Origin: Cryptomeria japonica
Lineage: Eukaryota; Streptophyta; Pinopsida; Cupressales; Cupressaceae
Direction: 5' to 3'
Length of the DNA stretch: 64,000 nt
Assembly: GCF_030272615.1 (NCBI RefSeq)
Contig: NC_081408.1
Location: 767,223,330 to 767,287,329, forward strand
Below the pieces are notes generated by a model. It had not been told where the DNA came from and searched no databases. It saw only the letters and a program-made list of their open reading frames with translations. The position numbers were made by a program, and so were the translations under genes. Shown here in pieces: positions 11,555-24,449 of this stretch. Position 1 is the first letter of the stretch. The number at the start of each line of letters is the position of its first letter.

Positions 11555-13420
11555 ATGAAACCTAAAATCAAGAAATGGAACATATATCATTTTCGAAAAA
11601 AATTTCAAGAAAAATCACATGTTGAGATTGAACTCGCTAATTTAAATCAGTCAATTATCACTCAGGGGATGAATCAGCAATCCTTTGCAAAAGAAAAAAA
11701 TATTAAACTTGCCTTGGAGGAAATTATCCTTAGGGAAGAACTGTATTGGAAACAAAAAACCAGAGATAGTTGGCTTTTCGAGGGGGATAGAAATAAAATG
11801 TTTTTCCATGCGTTGACCAAAATGAGATGAATGAAGAATAGAATTGTTAGTATACAAGGCCCTTTGGGTCCTCTTAAGCAAGAGGATCATATTGCCAAGG
11901 AGGTTGTCTCATTATTTCGTACCATTCTCTCATAATAAACTATTGAAATGAGGGATTCTATTTTGGATGACATTCCACCTTCTATTTCTGCTTCAGATAA
12001 TCATATGTTAATGTCACCTTTCACTTTAGAGGAATTGAAAACAGTAATTTTTTTTCATGGTTCTAGATAAGGCCACGGGCCTTGATGGCTTCACCATGAT
12101 TTTCTTTCAAAAATACTGGGATTTCATTGGGCTTGATATTCTCTTGTCACTTGAGGAAGATAGAAGAAATAGAACTATGCTAAAAGAGCTCACAATACCT
12201 AGATTTCCCTAATTCCTAAGGTTGACACTCCCAGATCTTTTTCTGATTTTCGACCAATATCTTAGTGCAACTCACTTTACAATTTTTTTACAAAATATAT
12301 CTCCTCAAGACTGGATAAGATCATACCAAACATAATATCTGAAGAGTAGGGGGTTTTGTACCGAGCCAAGAACCCCTAGAGGGTGCAATCCTTTCTCATG
12401 AAATTTTGCATTCTTTATTTGTGGAAAAATAAATCAACAATTATTCATAAACTTGATATGATGAAAGCATATGATCAGGTTAACTGGAACTTTCTCATCT
12501 GTATCCTCCATAAATTTGGTTTTCACAGTGGATGGACTAAATGGATTTCAGCTTGTATATCTTGTCCAAGATATTCTGTGATTATTAATGGTACTCCACA
12601 AGGTTTCTTTGCCTCCTATCGGGGGATTAGGCAAGGTGATCAACTCTCCCCCTTTCTCTTCATCCTTATGGATAATGGTCTCAACCGGGCCATAAAACAA
12701 GACAATGCACTTTCATTTTGGAAAGGAATCATGGTGAGTAATCTGAATGAATGTTATGCTAATAATTTATTTGTGGATGATATACTCCTAAATGTGGAAG
12801 CAACTCTTGAGGAATGCCAAATCATTAAAAGAATTATAGAGGATTATTCTTCCTCTTCGGGTCAATTAGTTAACTCCCAAAAGTCAAAAATATTATTTAT
12901 CAATGTGGCCCCCATGGTTTAGTAGCGACTATCTCATTTTTGGGGGCTTTACTTTGGGTTCCTTTCCCTACAAATATTTGGGTATTGGGCATTCCATTTT
13001 TCACTGGATCGGAAAAACACAATTTCTAGGATAACATTATCTCTGATATATGTAATAGGATCTTATCTTGGAAATATAAATGGCTCGCTTTGCCAGGTAA
13101 GACCATGATGATTAAATAAATTCTTAATGTCATTCCCATCTACCTTATGTCACTTCTTAACATGCCTAAAAGATCACTTTAGGAACTATTGTCAATTTTG
13201 AGGGGATTGCTATAGCCTGACAATGCAAATCAGAAAAAGAAATTACCTCTTCTTGCATGGAGAAAAGTTTTCCAACCTAACGACCATAGGGGGGCTAGTA
13301 TTAGTGATTTGTCTCTTCAAAATAGAGCTTTGGGTGCCAAGTTGTTTTGGAAGTTATACAGTAATCCATAAACTAAATGAGCAAGGCTTATGCTTTCCAA
13401 ATATCTAGATTCCCTGCTCA
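11555..13420 (+). pseudogene. LINE A ORF2, reverse transcriptase domain
   Basis: The segment before RT (11555-11890) has the familiar RDSWLFEGDRNKMFFHALTK pattern (N-K-FFH). Next come a broken finger region with DKATG-DGFT (12065), LDMMKAYDQVNWNFL (first catalytic Asp region), GIRQGDQLSPFLF, and FVDDILLN, the catalytic box equivalent to YADD/FADD, near 12772. The thumb-like tail continues to about 13420. Stops at several points (for example after 12922) and frame changes inactivate it. The FVDD box keeps both aspartates. Confidence 0.85.
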
Positions 13421-13699
13421 GAGATAGATTATTCACTACCACAGTTTTGCCAAAAGGGTCTAAGATTTGGGACTTCATCTCCTCTTGCACAGACTTAATT
13501 CTTCCTTCTCTCTCTTGACTCATTCATAATGGTACCAAAGCATTCTTTTGGGAAGACTCCTGGAATGGTCTTGCCCCTCTTTCTTAGGTTCGGGACTAGT
13601 CCCCTTTGGACACAATATTAAAATATGATTAGGGCATTTGTGTATGTGATTACTTCATTGTTGATGAATCCTCTCATCTGCCTTCAGCAAAATGGAAGG

Positions 13700-14150
13700 A
13701 ACTTTTGGATGTGGATGTTCCTCTTAATATTTTTTATGCTTTTCGGAAGAAACTAGCTAATAGAAGGCTAGTTTATACTCCCCAAGAGGATGAGTTGATA
13801 TGGACTCAATCTTCGACAGGACAACATACAATAAAAGAGAATACGAGTCTAAGTTTAGTTCAAATCATATTGAGGGATGACCATCAAGATTTCTTTGGGG
13901 GGATGCTTGTCTTCCTAAGGCTAGAGAATTCACATGATTGGTTATTCAAGATAGAGTCCTTACTGGGATTAGGCTTGATAGGTTGGGAATTACTATTGTC
14001 TTCCCATGTTCCCTATGTGGGTTCTTTATGGAGTCCTCAGATCATTTATTCTTGCATTGCTTGTTTTCCACGGATTTTTGGTATTGGCTTTTTTTTCAAA
14101 TTGGGTTGGGCATCGCCTATTGGACCCAACTTACTTTCTTTTTTATGATT
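13700..14150 (+). pseudogene. LINE A ORF2, RT-associated zinc-binding domain
   Basis: The frame spanning 13938-14150 carries FPCSLCGFFMESSDHLFLHC, which fits the zf-RVT pattern C-x2-C-x7-H-x4-H-C found after plant LINE RTs. The upstream half (13705-13930) is in another frame, showing an indel around 13940. Confidence 0.8.
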
Positions 14151-14449
14151 TGGCCATCACTCCATAGATCTTCCGTATTTGCATCCTTTTGGAATATCAT
14201 CCCTTCTATTATCATGTGGAATATTTGGTTAGAAAGGAACAACAAGATCTTTAGGAAGACATATTCAACCTTGGATGATGTCCTTTATGGGACTGAGCAG
14301 TCAATTTTTGAAGTGGTCATGTCTTATATTTATAAGAATATTAAACACTTGAAGACTTTTACCCATTGGGATAATTATATGCATAGGACCTGGCCTCTAC
14401 TTATTATCCTCCCATCTCATGGTTGTACAACTGACAAAACTAAATCCAA

Positions 14450-14930
14450 TGTGAGGGAAAATAATGTTTGGAATCCTCCACTTGAGAGCTTCTTTAAACT
14501 CAACTTCGATAGTGCTTCTAGGCGAAACCCCGGACCATCGAGAGCTGTAATAGTAATTTGAGATTGTATAGGCTCCATCATTAAAGCAGTTTCTAAGAAG
14601 CTCCCTACTAGCACCAATAATATTGCATAAATGGAAGCTCTCAGTCTTGGACTTGTCTCGGCTTTGGAATTAAAAATTGACAAATTGGTGATTGAAGGTG
14701 ACTCTATGATATCTTCCATACTCTTGTCAATAAACAGTCTCATTGTTAACTGAAATATCTTTTGAATAAGGTTATTATTCAGCATCAAGCCCTATCTGAC
14801 TATGAGGTCAAACACTTCTATAGAGAATCTAATCAAATAGAAAATTTACTAGAAAATAAAGCCATTAAAGATGATCTTCCCATACAAATAGTGGATCCAC
14901 AGATCCTGTCGTTTCTTTAAATCTGGTTAT
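14450..14930 (+). pseudogene. LINE A ORF2, RNase H domain
   Basis: FKLNFDSASRRNPGPS holds the first catalytic Asp; a region near 14630-14660 (MEALSLGLVSALEL) the Glu; and VIEGDSMI the next Asp. These match the plant L1 RNase H type (DG.S.GNPG; AE..AL..GL; EGDS). The frame is interrupted by stops near 14560 and 14630. The domain removes RNA from RNA-DNA hybrids during cDNA synthesis. LINEs A, C and E have it; B1 does not. Confidence 0.8.
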
Positions 14931-16317
14931 TGGAAGCTCTTTTTTGGCTTCACCATATTGGTTGGAATTGATGAGTATAGTTTCTCTTTGCTGTTGGATT
15001 CTATTTCAATGATGCTAAAATGCTTTTGATACATATTTTCACCCATACCATGTTGGATTTCTTCTTATGGCTCTTTTATGCAGGTTTGTATACGCTTTAC
15101 CATAATTCCCTGCTTCATCTCCACCATTGGGTGTTGTATTCTCTAATATTTTGTTGGATTCATTGTCACGTGGATGGATTCTCATTGATGGGGCTAGTTG
15201 AGGGCAATTTTTCTTCTCCCTCATCATTCATCTCATCTACTCCAGCCCAGCTGATTCACATTGTTGGGGATGGAAGCACAAAAACAGTTTGATGTTTTGT
15301 TTGGCTTTGTTGGGGGCTGCTTTCTAACTTATTCAATGTTGGGCATGCAAAATGTCTCGTTTGATGCCACATCTCCCCTATGTTCTGGTTGATGGGTTGG
15401 CAATTTTCGCATACGATGTTATTTATTACAAACCTTTATTAAGTCTTGGTGGGGGAGATTCTGTAAAATTTGTTGCATTACCACTTGTTGTCCTCTCATG
15501 ACAATATGATGTCACACTTGTCTTATCCTTGCTGATTTTAATTTCTTCATCAAATTGCGTGTGGGGCATTTGGATTCCACAAGTATGATGTATTTCTTCC
15601 TTCATGATTTGGTTATTACTTCACCCTGTTCTTCATTGGGCCAGATTTGATGCTTGATGTATCAATTAATGACTGCTTCCTATGGGTATGTTGGGAGTTA
15701 ATGGCTATAGTACTCTTCATGTTCTAGCTTTCTATATGTGAGACATATGCACATATTTAAACGCTTGTGCTCTCAACTTCTGAAAGATGAATTTCTACAG
15801 CTCTCTTTGCTATTGAAGATAATTCAAAATTCCTGAACAGGGGTGACTTATATCTAGGATACCTATAAAATCTGGATTTGAGCATGACGCCATTTTCATT
15901 GGAGGGATTATTGTTACTTTTTTCCTAATGGTTTTTAAGCTATGTTTTGTTTCTTTTTAGGATGATATGCAGGTGCTTGCATATGCGACATCATGGTCGT
16001 TTCTGGGATGCTCATGCATTTAGATTTATCTCCTATCGCATTCTTCTGAAGTTCTTTTCTCACCAAGCGTACCTCTTATGGCTTCGTTTACATTGTACTA
16101 GAATGTACATTCTTACACCATGTATTGTTTTGGAAAGTATTTCTTTGACTTTGTTTCGAGATGTATTGTTGGATCATGTATTTATTTTCGGGTGTGGCCA
16201 ATGTCCATCCTGTTGTATGAGTAGGTCTTATGTTTGCCTCTGGAGCTATGACCGGGTTTCAATGTATACTCCGTTTTTTATATAATAAAATGAGTATATT
16301 TTTTTACCAAAAAAAAA
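14931..16317 (+). other. LINE A 3' tail
   Basis: About 1.4 kb after the RNase H with no known domain. An open frame at 15020-15292 is hydrophobic and possibly chance. It ends in ataataaaatgagt, a T-run and then nine As, typical of plant LINE 3' ends. Confidence 0.6.
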
Positions 16318-16835
16318 GTATAGGGCACCAATAGGGACTGAATTTCTATTTGCATTATAATAGAAATTTTAATATAATTTTTATTGTATATTTCTTATGT
16401 TACTATTTTATTACAAATATTATACATTGTAAGGTAGATATGTAAATAATTAATTACTATAAAATAATTTAAAAATGATTTTATTTCAAATAAGATTTAA
16501 TAATTAACTGAATAAAACAAATAGATAAGACGTATTAAAAATGTCAATGAATTTGACAATCAAATAAAAGGTTTAATTATTTTAGAAATTTTAAATATTT
16601 AAATTATGTCTTTTACAGTATTAAAACAAAATCATCTTTATTTAAATATTAGAGAACTTTTGTCATAAAATCATTAAACATCATAAGCAAATAAGATGAA
16701 TATTCACTAAACAATGTAAATAAAATACAATAATTTTTTAATAAAATAAATAAATAATTTTATCTTTTACATCAAAAAAATAAAATAACTTCTAAATAAT
16801 TAATAAAATAAATGGTTAGTGCTAAATACTGATTT
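16318..16835. other. AT-rich spacer
   Basis: Runs of taaataaat and long A/T stretches. No gene seen. Confidence 0.5.
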
Positions 16836-19110
16836 GGTTTTCGGAGGATGGATTCTACACGCATGTACTACATTTAATTTATGAATGTATTAGATTTGTT
16901 GGTTTATTCTATAAGAAAGAATTTTATTTTGAGGTTCAACTAAATTGTTTAAAGATTAAATATTTTTTAATAAATTTTAATGTTATTATTTTCCACTTTG
17001 TCAATATTTAAACAAATGATATATTTAAGAAGATATTTTATTTTACACTGAATACAATTAGTAAAAATATTTATTATTTAAAAAATTAGGAAAAATGAGA
17101 ACATGAAAAGCATGTTCTTAACTTTTGTGAAGAAAAAAAATGCACACTTGATATATTTATTAATTTTAATCTTGAATTTATATTTTCTTATATTAAAATA
17201 TTTTAATTTAAATTAAAAGTTGTCAATTTTATAAATTTTCGTGTCTTCTTAAATTTGATCCGTTCATGGATTCATCTTCAAATTTGAACATCACACTCCT
17301 AATACTAACTTGTATGAATATAGTCATTACCTATCAGTTTGCATATCAAATGATCACAAGAACATCAATATTCAATCACATTTACTCTTTATTTAAATCT
17401 CAAACCAATCCTAGTTTACTTAAACATGGTAGGATTAGTATATGCATGCTTTACTTAATATACATATTTTATCTTATTTACATAATCCATAGGACTTGAA
17501 TATTGTAAAAAATGAGCAATCTACTTTCTTTATATAGAAATTTCCTAAGTCAAATCATACAAGTTATACAATTTTTCTTGTTGTAGCAATGCATATGGCA
17601 ATTAAATTCTGTTGATGATTTCTGAAAAATAATTTATAAGACAAAATCATACAATTAGCATAGATACATTATTGTATTGCCATTTTTTATTTTTCTAATG
17701 CAACACATTAGATAAATTAATAATTCTTAATGTATGTTATATCATTTTTTAATAAAATAGTAATAAATTCAAATATTTACCTATCAAATGAACTATTAAT
17801 CACAATTGATATAACCTTACATATCCTTTAGGTGTAGATGCTACTATTTTAATGACAGTTTTATGTATGTTTTTGAAATAAGTAATCTGGAGATAATGCT
17901 TTAGGTGCAGATGCTAGTATTTTACTGACAGTTTTATGTATGTTTTTGAAATAAGTAATATGGAGATAATGCTCATATGAAATTGTGAATGATAGATCTT
18001 GAAATAAATTTGATCAATTACGAACAAAAGTAATGTGAATCAAATTATTATGTATACAACTCTAATGTGAATAGAGAAGTCTATTAAATTTTTAAAAAAA
18101 TATCACTATTACCATGAAATGAGGAATTGTTTTTATTAAATAGTTCATGGTAGAAATCTGATAAATATTTAAATACCGTTTAAGCATTAAAAAAACATAA
18201 TTATTTATAGAAAATGATTTTCAAAATTTTCAAATTCTTTATTTAATTTCAGATCCATTGTGGAGTGTTGCAAGGTTATCCTCATGATGGCATGTTTCCT
18301 AACAAAAAATTCCATTGTATCGATTGCAGATTGTCTCATCTCCAAAGTATTATATGTATGACCATTGCAGAGCCCTTTCTTATGCACAACTCTCCCAGGC
18401 CCATTTCTTGTCATGTCTTCCTCTAGTACTTTTGGCAACATTACTTGCCTAATCTAAGGCGGTTACTATTTCATTATTAATAAATACGAAATACCAAACT
18501 GTAAATTGACCTGCATATCATAGAGCTGAAGATGTACAGATAATATAGTTTACACTTTGAAACATGACAACTGTTTAAAAGATAATCCTGTATATGGGGA
18601 AGATGGTATTTGACAATTTATGCTCTCCTGTGGTGGTGTTTGAATATAACACTTCAGTTTTCTCCATTTTCATCATTTAAACAGAGTTTATAGCGTTCGT
18701 TAAGAGTTTGTTAGGCTATCAGAAGAAAACTTCTCTTTGAATACTAGAACAAAATCTAAAATGAAAATAGTGCAAAACATTTTTCATTTACATTCTGAAT
18801 ATTGCATGCAGCAGCCCTAATGCTGCAACCAGTTTCAGAATAAACAATTCTTACTGGAATTACCCCACTGACAAATCTCTTGGAACTACCAATCATAATT
18901 TGGATATTAGAACTCTGCATTTTACATATTGGAGTTTGGCTACGTTAGTTACATTATCGTTGCATTATTGACTCAGGACCTAATGTAGGGGTTGATATCT
19001 TAAAATTGTAAAGACAGAAATTTATCAGAGCTCGCTAATTCAACGACGATTGTTAATTGCCTCTTGGGGTGCCTTATGTAGTAACATTATAATTTCAACT
19101 AACACAGGTC
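16836..19110 (+). repeat. interspersed repeat R, copy R1
   Basis: About 2.3 kb shared with R3 (38757-40690) and in part with R2, R4 and R5. Landmarks: ggttttcggaggatgg at the left; a lead-in with tttaatttcag before atccattgtg at 18252; the block aaacatgacaactgtttaaa near 18560; and the end near tagtaacattataatttcaa. There is no LTR or TIR signature I can find. Within it, 18205-18441 is open on the minus strand and 18250-18425 on the plus strand. Origin unknown: a decayed non-autonomous element or a duplicated gene fragment. Confidence 0.75.
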
Positions 19111-19969
19111 AACCTGATTAGATGCAATGGTTAAGCTGATTGTAATTTATATAATTTATTTATGTTTATAATTTAATATAGAATTATTCATTGTTTATTA
19201 ATATTATTAAATAAAAAATTTAAATATAATATAAGAATGAGTTAAGAATTAGAAAATATATGATCTTGAGATCATAGAATATGATCCAAAATTTGATATT
19301 AAATGTATCTCATAGGCAAAAACTTAAAATCATTTCAAACACACTATTTATTAACCTTTCCCACAAAATACCTACCAATCACTTTGTTGATGATTGTGGA
19401 ATTGTGGATGTCAATAATAGCATTCTCAAAAATGTACTCATACATATTTTAGTACAAATTTATTCACATGTTTTTTTTCACTTCTTTATTTTTTGCTATT
19501 CTTATAAAAGATATCCAAAAGATCAATAAAGGAAGAAACCCACTAACGCTTTCCATATTTCAAAATCAAAATGGAAATCAAAACAATAAAGATCAAGACA
19601 CCTTGTTTCAAACTTAAGAAACTATTTACCTACCTTCTACTAATCAAACAATTATATATTATTTTTTGGAATTGAAAACAAAGAATAGTCAATCTAATTT
19701 CTTTCAAACAAACTACTTTTTTTTTTAATCAAAGCAATTAGAAATTTGAAAAAATATATAGCTTTTGATGATACATCACTAAAAATCCATACTATAAGAA
19801 GAGCTTGTATGGAACAATTCATAATTAAAAAGTAAGTGTGATTTGTTAAAAAATGTGAACATCCTAACAAAAAATGGATGGTCTTAAAATTCCAATATAT
19901 ATCCAACTACATCTTCCTCAATCATTCGGTATTAAGGTCAATTAATAACTATATTGTTACTCTGCACAT
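19111..19969. other. AT-rich spacer between R1 and the tandem duplication
   Basis: No domain recognised. A short open frame at 19281-19529 has no family resemblance. Confidence 0.5.
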
Positions 19970-20331
19970 TTTTTGTTTTTTTGTTTTCTATGTTTTAGAT
20001 CACTAGCTAAGACTAAAAACTCAATTGAACCTAGGATCTTAGACTAGTTTAATATTATAGTAAGCTTTTTCATGGATCAATGTGTGAAATTGGAGATTGG
20101 AGTTTTTACAATACTTACACAAATATCATGTTTATAAAAATTGTTTTTGTTTTTTGTTTTTTTGTTTTCTATGTTTTAGATCACTAGCTAAGACTAAAAA
20201 CTCAATTGAACCTAGGATCTTAGACTAGTTTAATATTATAGTAAGCTTTTTCATGGATCAATGTGTGAAATTGGAGATTGGAGTTTTTACAATACCTACA
20301 CAAATATCATGTTTATAAAAATTGTTTTTGT
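19970..20331 (+). repeat. 181-bp tandem duplication, two copies
   Basis: Copy 1 is about 19970-20150 and copy 2 about 20151-20331; ttgttttctatgttttagat recurs exactly 181 bp apart (19981 and 20162). The copies differ at one position I can see (atacttacac against atacctacac), so the duplication is recent compared with the surrounding decay. Confidence 0.9.
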
Positions 20332-21061
20332 ATTCTATTTGGCAATTTTTGTAGAGAAAAGTTTGAGAACTCTTCTATGTATCTATTTTCCTCTAAACAA
20401 GACATTTTTCTTCTTTGTAGTGGAAGATTTTATCTCTCCTCATCAACTTTGCTATCAATTTCTTATGTTTAGTTAGAGATGTTCTCTTATCAATTATTAT
20501 GTAGCTTTAATATATCAAGGCACAATATTGAAATGGCATTTTGTTTTGTCATTTAATTTCTTTGTTAATCTTTGTAGTAGTAGAAAATCAATGTTTATTT
20601 TACTTAGTAAAACAGCTGAAATTTCTTAATGCTTATGAGAACTCATTCACTTGAGTATATATTTGTCTTATTAATATTATAGATGAAATAGCTTGGATTT
20701 ATTTGTGTGTTCTATAAATTTGCATCTCTATATTGAACTAATTCTATTGTTTTTTGTTGAAGGAATATTTAATGTACTTTCCTATAGAATTCTAACATAA
20801 TGTTTTGTCATATTCAATTTGTGAATTCTAACATATTAAAGTTGATTTTTCAATTGATTAAAGAATCTGGCTAGGTGATCTTATATATGAACATCAAATT
20901 TAATCGTGATCAATATTTAGAAAACAATAATGTTTTAGAAAACTTTTTAGAAAAGTTTTTCATGTTCTGATTTTATGCCTAAGATAAGGTCTTTTGACAC
21001 AATTATTTTTTTTAATGGCAATGCAATGATTTTGTTTTGGGGAACCAATCTACAGGGCTAT
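20332..21061. other. no recognisable feature
   Basis: AT-rich. Open frames at 20261-20476 overlap the tandem copy and are not supported as genes. Confidence 0.45.
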
Positions 21062-22720
21062 TCTTGTTGTAGCAATGCATATCAAAATTAAATTATGTTT
21101 ATGATTTCTGAAGGTATCTTTAATAGATCAAAAAAGAAAAAATAATTTATAAGAGAAAATCATACAATTAACATAGATGCATTATTGTATTGCAATATTT
21201 TATTTTTTCTAATACAACACATTAGCTAAATTAATAATTATTAACTCATGTGATATCATTTTTAATAAAATAATAATAAATTCAAATATTTACCTAACAA
21301 ATGAACTATCAATTACAATTGATATAACATTACATATCCTTTAGATTAAGATGCTAGTATTTTACTAAGGGTTTTATTTATGCTTTTGAAATAGAGTAAT
21401 ATGGGGATAATGCTCATATGAAACTGCATTTGATAGATCTTGAAATAAATTTGATCAATCGCGAACAAAGGTAATGTGAATCAAATTATTATATATACAA
21501 TTCTAATGTGAATTGAGAAGTCTATTAAAAATTAAAAAATTGTCATTATTAGATGAAATGAGGGATTTGTTTTTATTAATTAGTTCAAAGTAGAAATCTG
21601 ATTAATATTTAAATACCCTTGAAGCAAGAAAAAATATAATTATTTTTGGAAAATGAATTTCAAACTTTTCAAAATTCTTTATTTAATTTCAGATCCATTG
21701 TGCACTGTTGCAAGGTTATCCTCATGATGTCATGTTTCCTAAGAAAAAACATCCATTGTATCGATTGCAGATTGTCTCATCTCCAAAGTATTATATGTAT
21801 CACCATTGCAGAGCCCTTAATTCTTATGCACAACTCTCCCAGGCCCATATCGTGTCATGTCCTCGTCTAGTACTTTAGGCAACATAAACATAACTTCCCT
21901 AATCTAAGGCGGTTACTATTTCATAATTATTTAATACGAAATACCAAGCTGTAAATTGGCCTGCATATCGTAGAGCTGAAGATGTGCAGATAATATAGTT
22001 TACACTTTGAAACATGACAACTGTTTAAAAGATAATCCTGTTTATGGGGAAGATGGTATTTGACAATTTATGCTCTCCTGTGGTGGTGTTTGAATATAAC
22101 ACTTCTGTTTTCTCCATTTTCATCATTTAAACAGAGTTTATAGCGTTCCTTAAGAGTATGTTAGGCTATCAGAAGAAAACTTCTCTTTGAATACTAGAAC
22201 AAAATCTAAAATGAAAATAATGCAAAACATTTTTCATTTATATTCTAAATATTGCATTCAGTAGCCCTACTACTGCAACCATTTTTCAGAATAAACAAAT
22301 CTTACTGGAATTACCCCCTGAAAAATCTCTTGGAACTACTACCATCAAAATTTGGATATTAGAAATCTCCATTTTACATTATCGTTGCATTATTGACTCA
22401 GGGTCTTTGAGCTGAGAGTCCATTGGAGGGCACTTGTCAACCTAATGTTGAGGTTGATATCTTAAATTGTAAAGAGGAAAATTATCAGAGCTCGCTAATT
22501 CAATGACGATTGTCAATTGTCTATTGGGGTGCCAATTGTAGTAACACTATAATTTCAACTCGACGATGTTTCAAAATACAGGCGAAGCTGACAAAGCAAG
22601 TGCGTTCGCTGTATCTATAATCGGGGTCTCCACAAGACTGACTTAGCCACAATACAAGAGCACTAATCAAGGTCGCCACATGACTCAGTTACCCACAATA
22701 CAAGAGCACTCCGACAATCC
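21062..22720 (+). repeat. interspersed repeat R, copy R2
   Basis: Aligns with R1 from ttcttgttgtagcaatgcat (17577 in R1) onwards; the left end of R1 is missing. It contains the same acceptor-like tttaatttcag before atccattgtg at about 21692, the aaacatgacaactgtttaaa block near 22010, and extends further right than R1 through 'aagcaagtgcgttcg' (also in R3). At 22626-22715 a segment ending 'cacaatacaagagcact' occurs twice in tandem, about 57 bp apart. One extra base in the exon-like part breaks the plus frame seen in R1. Confidence 0.75.
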
Positions 22721-22836
22721 AATTCCCGCGCATTGTAAATTGCGAATGAGTTGAAGGCCTCGTTCTTGAGCATTTCCAATCTGGCGTAAGCTTTGATACC
22801 TTGAATTGTAAGAGGAAACATATTGATCCCTCAATA
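22721..22836 (-). other. coding-like segment beside a primer-site-like motif
   Basis: On the minus strand, GGTATCAAAGC at about 22792-22802 resembles a decayed Met-tRNA primer site. It is followed by an open stretch reading YARLEMLKNEAFNSFAIYN. On the other side sits an LTR-like end ...TTACAATTCA. Either an old copia start or part of R; unresolved. Confidence 0.3.
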
Positions 22837-22841
22837 CACTC

Positions 22842-23396
22842 TGTTGAAATTAATCCCCAACTACCCACCTACTCCTCCGTAGACTGAATGCTGTCCATCC
22901 CATCTACTCAACCTTACCGTGCCTCTGCCTTCTTTCTTACTCAAAACAGGATAAATTTTGAATTAAAAAAATGCGATTGTAATCTATCTATGACATCCCT
23001 CCACTAGATGCACCACACAGAAGTAAATGCATTGAATAATTTAGGATTTTTTTTTCTTGTTTCCCTGGTGGATACGTATACGTATGGAAGAGTCTAGAAG
23101 TCTTTTGGTAACTCTTAATAGATTGAGTATGGCAGCTATTGTATGAAGTATGGAAAACAGGGACAAACATATATGGAGTGTAACAGCACCTAGACCAGAA
23201 AAGTAGCAAGGATGTTTATTGTCTTTTTTTGGGAATTCAAGTGTTGTAGCCCTGTTATACAAATCAGACTGTATGAGTTTTTGAATGATTATGAAATATA
23301 TATACATATATGAATACATATATTAGTTTTTGCTCTTGTTTGGGTTAATCTCTGTTATTATTTGTTTGTTTTTGTCCTCTGTCTCTCTGTCAATCA
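22842..23396 (+). mobile_element. 5' LTR of copia D
   Basis: Starts TGTTGAAATTAATCCCC and ends ...TCAATCA, one base before the primer site. The tatatatacatatatg stretch near 23297 could serve as a TATA region. A fragment of reversed open frame inside it is not a gene. Confidence 0.93.
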
Positions 23397-23397
23397 G

Positions 23398-23410
23398 TGG
23401 TATCAGAGCT
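23398..23410 (+). other. primer binding site of copia D
   Basis: TGGTATCAGAGCT, complementary to the 3' end of initiator Met-tRNA, one base after the LTR. Confidence 0.93.
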
Positions 23411-23484
23411 GAAGGTTAAAGGTTATTGGGTGAAGTGACTGAGAAAGTTTTTCAAAGAGATAGAAGGGTCTTTCATAGTCTATA

Positions 23485-24449
23485 ATGGCAGCTCCAAGCA
23501 CAAGTTTGACAAATCCACAGATACTTGTGGTAATGGGAAAAATTATGATTACTGGGCAATCACAATGAAGGCATTATTTTGTGCACAAGATTTATTGGAG
23601 TTTGTTGAAAATGGCTACCAAAAACCAGTAGATGCAACAACATATAATGCATTAACTCAAGTAGATAAAGACTTATTGAAAGAAAACAAAAAGAAAGATT
23701 CAAAAGCCCTCTTCTTCATCTTTCAAGGAGTGAATGAAAGCATTTTTCCAAGGATTCAAGCAACAACAAAGTTGAAGCAAACATGGGATATTCTTCAAAC
23801 AACCTATTAAGAAATGGAAAAGGTAAAAATAGCTAAGTTGCAAATGTTAAGAAGGGATTTTGAGACCATCTACATGAAAGAATCAGATACAATAGACTCA
23901 TTTTTCACTCAAATCATTGGATTGGTAAACCAAATTAGATCTCATGGTGAAAACCTTGAAGAAAGAAGAGTAGTTGAAAAGATTTTGAGAAGTTTGCCTA
24001 CAAGATTTGAATCTATTGTGGTGGCCATAGAAGAGACAAATAATCTCTCACAATTTTCAGTGGATAAGCTTCATGATTCACTCATTTCTCATGAGCATAG
24101 ACTGAGCAGGTCAACAAATTCAATTTTGGAGCGTGCATTCAAAACACAAGTCTCAATCAGCCATGGTAGAGGCAGGGGAAGAACAAATTTCGGAGGTAGA
24201 GGAAGAAATGCATATAGATGTGGAAGAGGCAGCCCATCAAACTTAAGTGGAAGAGGTAGCAGCCCATCAAGCTCAAGTGGAAGAGTTAACTATCAAACAT
24301 CAACTCAAAATCAGCCCCAAAGCCAAAGGTATGACAAATCCTTAGTCCAATGTCATTATTGCAAGAAATTTGGGCATTACATAAATGAATGTAGAAAGAA
24401 GAAATATGATTCTAGACATCAAAATGCAAATTTCACCAAAGAAAATTAA
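23485..24449 (+). pseudogene. copia D gag
   Basis: Starts at ATG 23485 (MAAPSTSLTN), changes frame near 23519, then continues open with one TAA at 23808. It contains the copia gag pattern (ALFFIFQGVNESIFPRI; LQMLRRDFETIYMKESD; EKILRSLPTRFESIV), a glycine/arginine/serine-rich stretch (GRGRGRTNFGGRGRN) and the zinc knuckle CHYCKKFGHYINEC near 24352, a full Cx2Cx4Hx4C. It would form the capsid and bind element RNA. Stops rule out an intact product. Confidence 0.92.

Larger units (their letters stand above)
10086..16317 (+). mobile_element. LINE A, L1-type with RNase H
   Basis: Plus-strand LINE running from the end of ORF1 through ORF2 (endonuclease, RT, zinc-binding, RNase H) to a 1.4-kb tail ending in ataataaaatgagtatat and an A-run at 16308-16316. 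It is 5' truncated inside ORF1. Stops and frameshifts occur in every domain. I could not find a clear target-site duplication. The RNase H domain places it with the plant L1 lineages that acquired such a domain. Confidence 0.85.
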
